Made by a program: the position numbers and the translations under genes. 64,000 nt of DNA from CAZBSE01 sp964578625 (GTDB lineage Bacteria; Actinomycetota; Humimicrobiia; Humimicrobiales; Humimicrobiaceae), in NCBI GenBank assembly GCA_964578625.1, contig CAZODQ010000003.1:36016-100015 (forward strand), written 5' to 3'. Shown here piece by piece: positions 42,981 through 52,571 of this stretch. Positions within the stretch are counted from its first letter, which is position 1. Each line of letters opens with the position of its first letter. Under the pieces are notes generated by a model. The model had not been told where the DNA came from. It searched no databases and saw nothing but the letters and a program-made list of their open reading frames with translations.

Positions 42981-43958
42981 TTATAATTTTAAACTTGCTG
43001 AATCCAGTATTATCTCAACTAGAAGGTCAAAATCAATTCCTACAGCTTTTGCCGCTTTTGGGACCAGACTTGTAGCAGTCATGCCGGGCATGGTGTTTAT
43101 TTCAAAAAAATATGCATTACCATAATCATCAAGTATAAAGTCTACTCTTGAAATGCCGCTGCATTCCAGCACTTTGTGACATTTTAACGCCGCTTCTGAA
43201 ACGTTCTTCGCTATTTTTCCATCAAGCTCAGCCGGAACTATATACTCAGTCATATTTTTAGTATATTTAGACTTATAATCATAAAAACCGCTTTTTGGCT
43301 TTATCTCAATTATGGGAAGGGCAATCGGTTCAAGGCCGATAATACTCACTGTTAATTCCCGGCCTCTGATATATTCTTCAATCAGGATCTTGTTGTCATA
43401 TTTTAAAACATCTTCAATGGCATGTTTTAGCTGACTGTTTTTTTTGACAATATTTACTCCTATTGTAGAGCCTTCACTGTTTGGCTTTACTACAAGAGGA
43501 TAATCGAATTTCTTTTCAATAATCAGACCTACCTTCTTTAAGTCCTGATTATTGGTAAAATTTACGGCAATATACTTTGGAGTAGGAATATTTTCATAAA
43601 TTAGAATCTTCTTTGTCAGTATTTTATTAATAGCGATGGCACTTGACAGCACACCTGAACCCGTATAAGGGATCTTCATCAGTTCCAGCAATCCCTGGGC
43701 AGTACCGTCTTCACCATATCTTCCATGAATTGCCAGAAACGCTAAATTTATTTCTTTTAATTTCAGATAAAAATCATCCTTCATATCAATGAAAATGGTA
43801 TTATAGCCCGATCTCAGCAGGGACTGGTAAATATTTTTTCCGGTCATAAGAGAAATTTCTCTTTCTGAAGAAATACCTCCCGAAATCACCCCTATTTTAA
43901 GTGACTTTTTCTGTTTTCTTACCCGGATGTTCCTGAATTTCCTTGATATATCTGACAT
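42981..43958 (-). CDS. ddl: D-alanine--D-alanine ligase
   Basis: ATP-grasp ligase of 325 residues making D-Ala-D-Ala for the wall precursor. A basic 20-residue N-terminal extension (MSDISRKFRNIRVRKQKK) precedes the usual KIGVISGGISSEREISL. Other motifs: HGRYGEDGTAQGLLELMKIPYTGSG, VKPNSEGSTIGV and FFEINTMPGMTATSL with the metal ligands. Position between murB and ftsQ is standard. Confidence 0.96.
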   Translation of the reverse strand: MSDISRKFRNIRVRKQKKSLKIGVISGGISSEREISLMTGKNIYQSLLRSGYNTIFIDMKDDFYLKLKEINLAFLAIHGRYGEDGTAQGLLELMKIPYTGSGVLSSAIAINKILTKKILIYENIPTPKYIAVNFTNNQDLKKVGLIIEKKFDYPLVVKPNSEGSTIGVNIVKKNSQLKHAIEDVLKYDNKILIEEYIRGRELTVSIIGLEPIALPIIEIKPKSGFYDYKSKYTKNMTEYIVPAELDGKIAKNVSEAALKCHKVLECSGISRVDFILDDYGNAYFFEINTMPGMTATSLVPKAAKAVGIDFDLLVEIILDSASLKL

Positions 43959-43959
43959 A

Positions 43960-44895
43960 TTAAAATCCTATCGTTTTTACCTCACATTCAAGTTTTACTT
44001 TAAACTTGCTCATAACCATATCTTTTATAATATTTGAAAGTACAAATATATCTTCCGAACTGGCATTATTAAAATTTTCAATAAAATTCGCATGTTTATC
44101 AGAAATCCTGGCTCCGCCATAAACAAAACCCTTCATGCCGCATTTCTCTATTAATTTTCCGGAAGACTCAGAGCAATCTAAAATATTTTTAAAAAAACAG
44201 CCCGCATTTCTTGTATTTACCGGCTGGGTCAGTTTTTTGTCTTTTAACCTGTTTCTGATTTTTTTAAAAATATCATCCCTTTCGGATCTGTCTGCATTAA
44301 AAACCACTCTGGTCAGGATCACAAGACCCGTAATGTAAAAATATCTGTAACCGAAATCACTTTTATTTAAAATCCTGGTCTTTTCCCTGATATTTCCACC
44401 TTCATTTGATAAATAACTAACCTCTTCTATAAACTCGCAAACACTCTTATATTTGGAGCCGCAGTTACCCATAACACCTCCGCCTATTGTTCCTGGTATG
44501 CCAGAGAGCTCAGAAAAATCATATCCCCTGTCTGCAGCCGAGTCTACCATTTTAGAAAGCCTGTAAGCAGCACCCGCAGTAATCCTATTCCTGTCAGAAA
44601 AATCAATATATTTAAAGTCCATACCTAATTTTATCAATACCAGATTAAGGTATTTATCACTAAACAGAATATTTGTACCATCACCAATTACCATAAAATC
44701 GATTTGATTATCAGTACAGACTTCGACTATTTTTTTTAAATCTTTCATTGTATCTGCTACAAAATAACATAGAACCTTCCCGCCGGTTTCTACAGAAGTG
44801 AGTTCAGCAGTACTAATATCAAACACGATGTTATTTAAATTAATACCCTTAATTAGCCGCTTTATTTTCTCTCTGATTGATTTTAATTTTGCCAT
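43960..44895 (-). CDS. murB: UDP-N-acetylenolpyruvoylglucosamine reductase
   Basis: FAD enzyme completing UDP-MurNAc, 311 residues. FAD-binding features are ELTSVETGGKVLCYF, MVIGDGTNILFSD, and ELSGIPGTIGGGVMGNCGSKY; the C-terminal domain holds the proton donor region RNAGCFFKN and DKHANFIENF. Between murC and ddl, as in most Gram-positive clusters. Confidence 0.96.
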   Translation of the reverse strand: MAKLKSIREKIKRLIKGINLNNIVFDISTAELTSVETGGKVLCYFVADTMKDLKKIVEVCTDNQIDFMVIGDGTNILFSDKYLNLVLIKLGMDFKYIDFSDRNRITAGAAYRLSKMVDSAADRGYDFSELSGIPGTIGGGVMGNCGSKYKSVCEFIEEVSYLSNEGGNIREKTRILNKSDFGYRYFYITGLVILTRVVFNADRSERDDIFKKIRNRLKDKKLTQPVNTRNAGCFFKNILDCSESSGKLIEKCGMKGFVYGGARISDKHANFIENFNNASSEDIFVLSNIIKDMVMSKFKVKLECEVKTIGF

Positions 44896-44916
44896 AAAAC
44901 AGCCTGCACCTTTAAT

Positions 44917-46308
44917 TTAATATTTTAATATCTCCTCAGTAACCCTTGTGATATCGCCTGCTCCCATCAATAAGACCATATCATTCTTCCTTATATTAAG
45001 CTCAAGATATTCGGTTATGTCATGCAGTTTTGGAATGTAGACTATTTTATTCTTAAAACCGCTGTCTATTAAATTATCGATCAGGATCTTGCCGGTAATT
45101 CCCGGTATGGGTTGTTCACCCGAGCCATAAACATCTGTAATGATTAGCAGGTCACTCATATTAAAGCAGCTGTTAAATTTATTCTTTAAATTAGCCAATC
45201 TTGAATATCTATGCGGCTGAAAAACCGTTATTATCCGTCTGTTCTTTTTTTCCGCTGCAGCTTCAAGAGTTGCTTTTACTTCGGAAGGATGGTGAGCATA
45301 ATCGTCAAAGATAATTGCACCTTTCTTCTCTCCTCTTTTCTCAAATCTCCTTTTAACTCCTGTAAAAAATTTTAATATATCCGCAGCTTTTCGTAAGTCC
45401 ATATTCATACCATGACAAACTGCAAAAGAAGCCAGACTATTTTTTATATTATGAATTCCGGGAACATTTAATTTGACTTTTATTCTTGTGAGTTTTCGGC
45501 CGCTGCGGGTCACCAAATCATATGAGGAAGTAAAATTAGAAAATTTTATATTTTCAGCATAAATGTGGTTTTTATTGCTTATACCATAATATATAATCCG
45601 TTTGTTATCCGTTCTCAATAAATCATAGAGATATATCTCATCGCCATTCAGTACTACCAGACCTCCGGGTTTGGTATTTTCTATAAATTTCACAAAGCTT
45701 TGTCTTATTTCATCAAGATTTTTATAGAAATCAAAATGATCCCCTTCAATATTTGTAACAACACTTATAGAAGGCTTATATTTTAAAAACGAACCATCAC
45801 TTTCACAAGCTTCAGCTATAACGTAATCCCCCTTTCCGTATCTGGCATTAGATCCAAGCTCATTTAACTCTCCTCCCACCATTATTGTAGGGTCTAGGCC
45901 CATACCTCTAAAGATTAATGAGATCATGGAAGTAGTAGTGGTTTTTCCATGAGTTCCTGAAATAGCTATCCCGCTTCTGCTGTTAAGAATCCATGCTAAT
46001 ATATCAGAACGGCTAAATATTGGGATCTTTTTTTCTTTAGCAGCTTTTATTTCCAGATTATTATCAGGTATCGCCGTAGAATATATGATTGCATCTGAGT
46101 CTTTAATATTTTCTTTACTATGACCGATATAAATTTTGATACCTTCATTTTCTAAAACACTAGTATATCGTGATTCTTTTATATCGGAACCTGATACCGA
46201 CAGTTTCATGCCGTGAAGTACCATAGCTATAGCACTCATCCCGGCTCCGCCTATTCCGACTAAAAAATATTTCTTTATTTTTTTAAAATCATCATAAATC
46301 TTTTTCAA
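44917..46308 (-). CDS. murC: UDP-N-acetylmuramate--L-alanine ligase
   Basis: First Mur ligase, 463 residues. Starts with TTG (46308) preceded by GGGGAA lying in the last codons of murG. N-terminal VGIGGAGMSAIAMVL binds UDP-MurNAc, the P-loop is ISGTHGKTTTTSMI, and the central domain has EACESDGSFLKY and NIEGDHFDFY. C-terminal DDYAHHPSEVKATL and FQPHRYSRL confirm MurC over MurD or MurF. Confidence 0.97.
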   Translation of the reverse strand: MKKIYDDFKKIKKYFLVGIGGAGMSAIAMVLHGMKLSVSGSDIKESRYTSVLENEGIKIYIGHSKENIKDSDAIIYSTAIPDNNLEIKAAKEKKIPIFSRSDILAWILNSRSGIAISGTHGKTTTTSMISLIFRGMGLDPTIMVGGELNELGSNARYGKGDYVIAEACESDGSFLKYKPSISVVTNIEGDHFDFYKNLDEIRQSFVKFIENTKPGGLVVLNGDEIYLYDLLRTDNKRIIYYGISNKNHIYAENIKFSNFTSSYDLVTRSGRKLTRIKVKLNVPGIHNIKNSLASFAVCHGMNMDLRKAADILKFFTGVKRRFEKRGEKKGAIIFDDYAHHPSEVKATLEAAAEKKNRRIITVFQPHRYSRLANLKNKFNSCFNMSDLLIITDVYGSGEQPIPGITGKILIDNLIDSGFKNKIVYIPKLHDITEYLELNIRKNDMVLLMGAGDITRVTEEILKY

Positions 46309-46309
46309 T

Positions 46310-47440
46310 TTAATTCCCCATTAATTTTGAGACGATGACCCCAGCGCTGTTGATGCCAGAACCCTTTATTTTCCTTTTTTTCATTTCTTTGTATTTTTTA
46401 CCTTTATTCCTTAAAATTGAATTTACAGTTTCAATTATTTTCTTTTCATCCAAATAATTATCTTCAATTAAAAAAGCTTTACCTTTTCCGGCTAAAAATT
46501 TTGCATTATAAAATTGATGATCTGCAACTGCATCCGGGTATGGTATAAGTATTGAAGGTATGTTACTCTTTATTATTTCTGATATGGTATTTGCCCCTGC
46601 TCTTGAGATTATTAAATCCGATATCCTGTATATTTCGTGTATTTCTTTTATATATGGAAAAATTTTTAAGATCAACTTATCCTTACATTCAACAATATCC
46701 TTTTTCTCTTTCATTAACTGGTCATAGAAACGCCTGCCGCAGATGAGTAATATCTGGATCCTGTTATTTTGTTTAAAATAATCATATAGATTAACGACTG
46801 TATTATTTATTTTTTCAGCTCCAAGGCTTCCCCCAAAAGCAGCTATGGTAAATCTTCCTTCTTCCAGGCCCCACTTCTTAAAATTCGGCTTTATCTCTTT
46901 TAATTCCCTTATTGCTTTTCTTAATGGATTTCCGGTAAATATTATTTTATTCTTATTTGCTTTAAAATATCGCCCCGTATCTTTAAAACTGATAAAAATA
47001 TACCGCACAAATCTTGAAAAAAGACTATTCAATCTTCCCGGAATGTAATTCTGTTCATGTAGTGCAATCTTTTTCCCCGTAAAAATACCTGCTGAAAGAA
47101 CAGGGCCGCAAACATAACCACCCATACCCAGTATTATATCAGGTTTGAACGCCAGTACTATCTTAATAGACTGAAAAAAACCTAAAGTAAAAAAATAAAA
47201 AAATCTACCTGTGTTGAGAATCTTTCTAAATATGCTTCCTTTTAGAACTAACCCGCAGGACTTTACTGTCCTGTAGTCTATACCAAATTTTGATATTGAC
47301 TCTTTTTCCAGTCCTCTTTCAGTTCCGATGAGAAGAAGACTGCATGAAGGGTAGTTATCTTTGATATACTCAATTATTGCCAAAGCCGGGTATAAATGCC
47401 CTCCGGTTCCTCCTCCGCATATTAAAATTTTTTTTTCCAT
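46310..47440 (-). CDS. murG: MurG: lipid II-forming GlcNAc transferase
   Basis: GT28 membrane-associated transferase adding GlcNAc to lipid I, 376 residues. GGGTGGHLYPALAI at the start and LGMGGYVCGPVLSAG, ALHEQNYIPGRLN in the acceptor half; the donor half has AFGGSLGAEKIN and ISRAGANTISEIIKSNIPSILIPYPDAVADHQFYNA. The stop nearly touches the murC TTG. Confidence 0.97.
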   Translation of the reverse strand: MEKKILICGGGTGGHLYPALAIIEYIKDNYPSCSLLLIGTERGLEKESISKFGIDYRTVKSCGLVLKGSIFRKILNTGRFFYFFTLGFFQSIKIVLAFKPDIILGMGGYVCGPVLSAGIFTGKKIALHEQNYIPGRLNSLFSRFVRYIFISFKDTGRYFKANKNKIIFTGNPLRKAIRELKEIKPNFKKWGLEEGRFTIAAFGGSLGAEKINNTVVNLYDYFKQNNRIQILLICGRRFYDQLMKEKKDIVECKDKLILKIFPYIKEIHEIYRISDLIISRAGANTISEIIKSNIPSILIPYPDAVADHQFYNAKFLAGKGKAFLIEDNYLDEKKIIETVNSILRNKGKKYKEMKKRKIKGSGINSAGVIVSKLMGN

Positions 47441-47482
47441 CTAAACAACACTCACGTGATTTAAAATATAAAACACAACATT

Positions 47483-48664
47483 CTAATCATCTGAATCTTC
47501 ACTGGCTCTCTTAGTCATAGTACTATGCCTTGATATATTCAGCAGTATACCCGCGCTTATCATACTGACCAGCAGTGATGAACCCCCGTAACTTATAAAG
47601 GGAAGTGCAAGACCGGTGACCGGAGCTAATCCAATAACGACAAAAATATTAATTATTGCCGGAATAACTATAATACTGGTAAGACCTACTGCCAGTATTC
47701 TGCTAAAATAATCTTTGGTCTTAAAGCAGACTCTTATCCCGAAAAACATAAAAAGAACAAATAAAATTACTACAAGTATAGTGCCTACCAGACCCAGTTC
47801 TTCACCAATAATAGCAAAAATAAAGTCTGTATGCGCTTCCGGAAGATAATAGTACTTTTGTACACTATTACCCAGTCCCAATCCTATTATATTTCCAGAA
47901 CCGAGGGCAATTAATGATTGTGATACCTGAAAGCTTACCTGTCCGATTTCTTCACTGCTCTTGATAAGAGTAACAATTCTATCAATAAATTCAAAAATTC
48001 TTTCCCTTCTATAATCCTCTAAAAACATATAGCCAATAGTCACCAGGGTACCGATAAACCCTAAACCTAATAAATGTTTGAATCTCACCCCGCCTGCAAA
48101 TAATACTATAAATGCAATTAACCCTATGACTATCATCGCACTAAGGTCGGGTTCCAGAAATATTAAAATAGCAACTACGCATAAAACAAAAAATGCCGGA
48201 AAAATTATATTTCTGATGTGTTTTATATCTTTATATTTTCTATCAAGATTATCACAAAAAAAGATGACTATGGCTATTTTTACAAATTCGGAAGGCTGGA
48301 TGCTAAAAAACCATAAGTTTAGTGCTCTTCTAAAACTGCCTATTTCAATTCCGATACCGGGAATGAGAACCAGAGCCAGTAATCCAACTGATATAATCAT
48401 TATATAAATAGAAAACTTCTGATAATAACGATAATTTATTCTCGAGGTAATAATAAAAAAAATAAAAGATACGACCCACCATATTATTTGCCTCCTGATG
48501 AACCAATAAGGATCGTTGAAGTATCTTTCTCCTATTGAAATAGAAGAACTTGATATCATTATCAAACCGATTATTGAAAGTACTAAAGTCAAGACAAACA
48601 GAGAATAGTACTCAATATCAATTCTCATTACACCATATCTATTGATATTTATTCCTCTTCTCAT
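47483..48664 (-). CDS. ftsW: Lipid-II glycosyltransferase FtsW (SEDS family)
   Basis: Polytopic septal peptidoglycan polymerase, 393 residues with about ten membrane helices. SEDS marks are NLWFFSIQPSEFVKIAIVIF, LEPDLSAMIVI, YYLPEAHTDFIFAIIGEELG and PVTGLALPFISYGGSSLLVS. It acts with the FtsI-type transpeptidase encoded upstream. The murD stop overlaps its start by four bases. Confidence 0.96.
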   Translation of the reverse strand: MRRGININRYGVMRIDIEYYSLFVLTLVLSIIGLIMISSSSISIGERYFNDPYWFIRRQIIWWVVSFIFFIITSRINYRYYQKFSIYIMIISVGLLALVLIPGIGIEIGSFRRALNLWFFSIQPSEFVKIAIVIFFCDNLDRKYKDIKHIRNIIFPAFFVLCVVAILIFLEPDLSAMIVIGLIAFIVLFAGGVRFKHLLGLGFIGTLVTIGYMFLEDYRRERIFEFIDRIVTLIKSSEEIGQVSFQVSQSLIALGSGNIIGLGLGNSVQKYYYLPEAHTDFIFAIIGEELGLVGTILVVILFVLFMFFGIRVCFKTKDYFSRILAVGLTSIIVIPAIINIFVVIGLAPVTGLALPFISYGGSSLLVSMISAGILLNISRHSTMTKRASEDSDD

Positions 48665-50109
48665 GACATCTTATTTTTTTCTGAAAATACAAGGCTCTTA
48701 AACTTATTTCCACGCTGCTTGTAATCTCTGAACATATCTATACTCGCACAGGCAGGGGAAAGCATTAAAACCTCTCCGGGCCTGGTAACCTCAAATCCCT
48801 TTTTAATTGCCGCTTCAAGCGTTTCATGCCTGTATATCTTATAATTATGTTTTCTCTTCATTACACAGTTATAAATGCTGGAGGCAGCCTCTCCTATTAA
48901 AATCAGATTTTTAACTTTTTTATCCAGGACAGCTGCCAGTCCTGAAAAATCCATATCCTTGTCTTTACCGCCCATAATTAAAGTAATTTCTTTTCCAAAA
49001 TCATTAATAGCCACTATAGTCGCATCCGGATTGGTTGATTTTGAATCATTAAAGCATCTTATCTTTTTTATACAACCCAAATATTCAACTCTATGGTCTA
49101 GAGGCTTAAAGTCCTTAATTGACTTTTCAATACTCTTTTCATTTATATTCATCAGCACAGCCGGTGCTATGGAAGCCATAATATTTGAAATATTATGTTT
49201 TCCCTTCAGATAAATATTCTCTAAATTTATCTTCCCGCTGTCTTTTCTTATACTGTAGTAAATATGATTATCTTTATAAAAAAGATCCGCTCCACTGTCT
49301 GGTTCGAGACTGAACCTGATAAATTCTGGTAGTGATTTCTGTACTTTCGAAATATACATGATCCTTTCATTTATATACCGGTCATCCGTATTGATGACAG
49401 ACCAGTTACCTTTATCCTGATTTGACAGCAGTTTTATTTTCAGGTTTCCATAGTTTATAAAAGATTTATGCCTGTCGATATGGTCACTTGTAATATTTAA
49501 TATAACACTTATATGAGGCCTAAAACTGTATATTCTCTCCAGCTGAAAACTGCTTACCTCTATTACTCTGATCAGATTTTTCTCTAAATTGCCGCTTTTA
49601 TCTATCTCGTTTACAGTATCAATTAACGGCAGCCCTACATTCCCACAGACTATGCATTGTTTTTTAGAATCTTTAAAAATCTTTCCTATCAGGGTTACTA
49701 CCGTTGTTTTACCATTAGTTCCGGTCACTGCAACAGTGTTACTCTGTTCCTCTTTGTTCAATAACCTCCATGCCAGTTCCAATTCACTTAAAATAGGAAT
49801 TTTACTTTCCTCAGCAAACTTGATCAGTGGTATATCGCCGGGAATGCCTGGGCTGACCATTACCATATCTATTTCTTTTATAATTTTTCTTTCCTTAAAT
49901 ATATCTTCGCCTAATATTATCTTTAAATTCCTATATTCGGTACTCATATTGCTATTAAATACTCTTTCCAGATCCAGATAGGGATTACTATCAATTCCTG
50001 TTATGGAAGAGGTAAAATCGATTAGCTTTCTTATTACAGACAGCCCTGTCTTCCCCAGGCCGATTACCAATAATCTTTTATCTTTAATTAAATCAAAGCT
50101 ATTTTCCAT
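48661..50109 (-). CDS. murD: UDP-MurNAc-L-alanine--D-glutamate ligase
   Basis: Second Mur ligase, 482 residues, adding D-Glu. LLVIGLGKTGLSVIRKL near the start binds the substrate; the P-loop is AVTGTNGKTTVVTLIG; then NITSDHIDRH, NDSKSTNPDATIVAI and the C-terminal SPACASIDMFRDYKQRGNKF, the MurD-specific end. Confidence 0.96.
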   Translation of the reverse strand: MENSFDLIKDKRLLVIGLGKTGLSVIRKLIDFTSSITGIDSNPYLDLERVFNSNMSTEYRNLKIILGEDIFKERKIIKEIDMVMVSPGIPGDIPLIKFAEESKIPILSELELAWRLLNKEEQSNTVAVTGTNGKTTVVTLIGKIFKDSKKQCIVCGNVGLPLIDTVNEIDKSGNLEKNLIRVIEVSSFQLERIYSFRPHISVILNITSDHIDRHKSFINYGNLKIKLLSNQDKGNWSVINTDDRYINERIMYISKVQKSLPEFIRFSLEPDSGADLFYKDNHIYYSIRKDSGKINLENIYLKGKHNISNIMASIAPAVLMNINEKSIEKSIKDFKPLDHRVEYLGCIKKIRCFNDSKSTNPDATIVAINDFGKEITLIMGGKDKDMDFSGLAAVLDKKVKNLILIGEAASSIYNCVMKRKHNYKIYRHETLEAAIKKGFEVTRPGEVLMLSPACASIDMFRDYKQRGNKFKSLVFSEKNKMS

Positions 50110-50112
50110 TTT

Positions 50113-51126
50113 TTAGTCTATAAATTTTAAATAATAGATAAAAAATCCCACTCCGGAAAACAGTATGCTGATTACCCAGAATCTAATGATAACTTTTATT
50201 TCCGGCCATCCAAGGACCTCAAAGTGATGGTGTATTGGAGCCATTTTAAATACCCTTTTCTTGAAAATCTTAAACCAGCATACCTGTATAATTACCGATA
50301 ATGTTTCAATGACAAAGAGTCCCCCGATTATAATAAGCAGAATTTCCTGCTTCAGAATTATTGCGACTGCTGCAATAAGACCGCCAAGTCCAAATGAGCC
50401 TGTATCACCCATGAAAATTTCAGCAGGGGCCGTATTCCACCATAAAAATCCTATACATGCAGCAAGAGTTGCACCGCTTACTACCGCTATATCTATTGCA
50501 TAAGAAACATTAAGTATATTCCATTCAAAGAACGCGATGAAACAAAACACAGCCAGAACAGAAGATGAAGCACCCGCTGCCAGGCCATCAAGGCCATCGG
50601 TCAAATTGACTGCATTAGTGGTACTGATTATGATCACCACTACTATAATGTAATACCAGTTGCCGAGCTCCACCCTTATATCAGTAAGGGGTATACTTAT
50701 ATATGTACTGATGTTAAGGATATATTTGGAAAATAATACAAAATATACACATACCACGGCCAGAAGTGACAGTTTGACCCATCCCCTCAGACCGAGGGAC
50801 CGCTGCTTCTTAAGCGATATGTAATCATCAATAAATCCTATCAGACTGCACAGTAATAATACTGAAAGGACAAATACCCCTTCTATGCTGTAAACATTAT
50901 GCCTGTAATACTTAATAAGACTTACTGCTATAAATGCTGCTGTGGAAGACCATACAAATACTATTCCACCCATAGTCGGCGTACCTATTTTTACGGAGTG
51001 GGTCTTTGGACCGTCAATACGAATCTTCTCTCCGATTCTTTTACTCTTCTGAAACTTTATAAACAGAGGTGTCATCAGAAGTGAAATCAGACCTCCGATT
51101 ATAATTGATAAGAATATCCACGTCAT
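50113..51126 (-). CDS. mraY: Phospho-MurNAc-pentapeptide transferase
   Basis: Membrane enzyme that links the precursor to undecaprenyl phosphate (lipid I), 337 residues with about ten transmembrane helices. Signatures: KTHSVKIGTPTMGGIVF, FIDDYISLKKQRSLGLRG, NAVNLTDGLDGLAAGAS, MGDTGSFGLGG and FKMAPIHHHFEVLGWPE. Confidence 0.98.
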   Translation of the reverse strand: MTWIFLSIIIGGLISLLMTPLFIKFQKSKRIGEKIRIDGPKTHSVKIGTPTMGGIVFVWSSTAAFIAVSLIKYYRHNVYSIEGVFVLSVLLLCSLIGFIDDYISLKKQRSLGLRGWVKLSLLAVVCVYFVLFSKYILNISTYISIPLTDIRVELGNWYYIIVVVIIISTTNAVNLTDGLDGLAAGASSSVLAVFCFIAFFEWNILNVSYAIDIAVVSGATLAACIGFLWWNTAPAEIFMGDTGSFGLGGLIAAVAIILKQEILLIIIGGLFVIETLSVIIQVCWFKIFKKRVFKMAPIHHHFEVLGWPEIKVIIRFWVISILFSGVGFFIYYLKFID

Positions 51127-51140
51127 ATATTACATTCCAC

Positions 51141-52571
51141 CTATACTAAATTAATGATATCTTCCATTTTATTTGCCCTTGAGCCTTTTATTAAAATCAA
51201 ATCCTTTGATTTGAGTAAATCACCTATTACTTTGCCCAGTTTTCCTTTATCCCTAAAATAAAAACACAAATTTTTACTTTTATCAAAACTACCACCGCTT
51301 TTAAATCCCTCGAATATATTTTTAGCAAGATTTCCCAGAGCAATCAGGACATCTACCTTTTTTTCAGACAGATACCGCCCGATTTCATAGTGAAACTTAG
51401 GTGAGTTATCACCCAGCTCCAACATATCTCCCAATATTGCTATGCTTCTCATATTATTTTTCCCTGAGATCAAAACCAGAGTATCAATAGCTTCTCTGAC
51501 CGAAATAGGACTGGCATTATAGCAATCATCTATTATTATTTTATCTTTTTTCCTTACTATTTCCATTCTGGAGCCTTCTACAACTGCCTCTTCAATTCCT
51601 TTCTTTATATCATCTTTGCTTATATTCAAATTCGAACTTATAGCTGCTGCGCAACATGCATTGTATATATTATGATAGCCGGGTATGTTTAGAGCTATAT
51701 CTGTAATTTTTTTATCATTTTTATAAAAATCAAAAGTAAATCTCCCCATCCTATCCATATTTTTTTCTATAAAATTAAACGCAATTTTTTTATTCCTCCC
51801 GAATTTTATAACTTTACAATCGACATTGCTCTCTATTAAATCGCTGTTTCTGTCATCATCATTTAAAAACAGGACCCCATTGTTCCTGCAGAGGACTTCT
51901 GCAATCTCAGCTTTTGCTGTGGCTATTTCTCTTAGGTCTTTAAAAAAAGCCATATGTGATTGCCCTATAGCAGTAACAGCTCCAACATTTAAATTACACA
52001 TCTCAGAAAGTACGCCTATCTGGCCTTTTGCTCTCATACCCAGCTCAGCAATAAAAAATTGCGTTTTCCTGTCAATCTCCAATATCGATTTAGACACGCC
52101 GATCTCAGTATTATAATTGGCGGGAGTAAATCCGACTCTGTGTTTTTTATTTAATATATTTACTAAAAAATTCTTTGTAGTAGTCTTGCCAACACTTCCT
52201 GTTATACCTATAACTATAGGATTAAACTTACGTATATGACCGGAAGCGATTTTTTCTAAAAAAGTTAAATTATTATCTGACTGCAGTATTATTAAATTAT
52301 TGAAACTCTCGCTTCCTAAAACCTTCTTCCATAACTTTAACCTGCCTTTATGCCCTGACTCAAATACAAAGCCGCCTGCACCTTTCTTCAGAGCTTCCTC
52401 TATAAAATTAACACCGTCATAATTCTCGCCAGTCAGAGGGATAAAAAAATCTCCTTTACCAATAGTCCGTGAATCAGTTGATATATTACCAATAATTTCT
52501 TTAATATTCCCCGAAACCAATCTGCAATTTGTCCAGGATAATATATTTTCAACTTTTATTTTTTCTTTCAT
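51141..52571 (-). CDS. murF: UDP-MurNAc-tripeptide--D-Ala-D-Ala ligase
   Basis: Last Mur ligase, 476 residues. N-terminal ISTDSRTIGKGDFFIPLTGENYDG, P-loop GITGSVGKTTTKNFL, AELGMRAKGQIGVLSEM in the central domain, and IDDCYNASPISVREAIDTL with ILGDMLELG in the C-terminal domain. The start overlaps the end of murE by four bases. Confidence 0.96.
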   Translation of the reverse strand: MKEKIKVENILSWTNCRLVSGNIKEIIGNISTDSRTIGKGDFFIPLTGENYDGVNFIEEALKKGAGGFVFESGHKGRLKLWKKVLGSESFNNLIILQSDNNLTFLEKIASGHIRKFNPIVIGITGSVGKTTTKNFLVNILNKKHRVGFTPANYNTEIGVSKSILEIDRKTQFFIAELGMRAKGQIGVLSEMCNLNVGAVTAIGQSHMAFFKDLREIATAKAEIAEVLCRNNGVLFLNDDDRNSDLIESNVDCKVIKFGRNKKIAFNFIEKNMDRMGRFTFDFYKNDKKITDIALNIPGYHNIYNACCAAAISSNLNISKDDIKKGIEEAVVEGSRMEIVRKKDKIIIDDCYNASPISVREAIDTLVLISGKNNMRSIAILGDMLELGDNSPKFHYEIGRYLSEKKVDVLIALGNLAKNIFEGFKSGGSFDKSKNLCFYFRDKGKLGKVIGDLLKSKDLILIKGSRANKMEDIINLV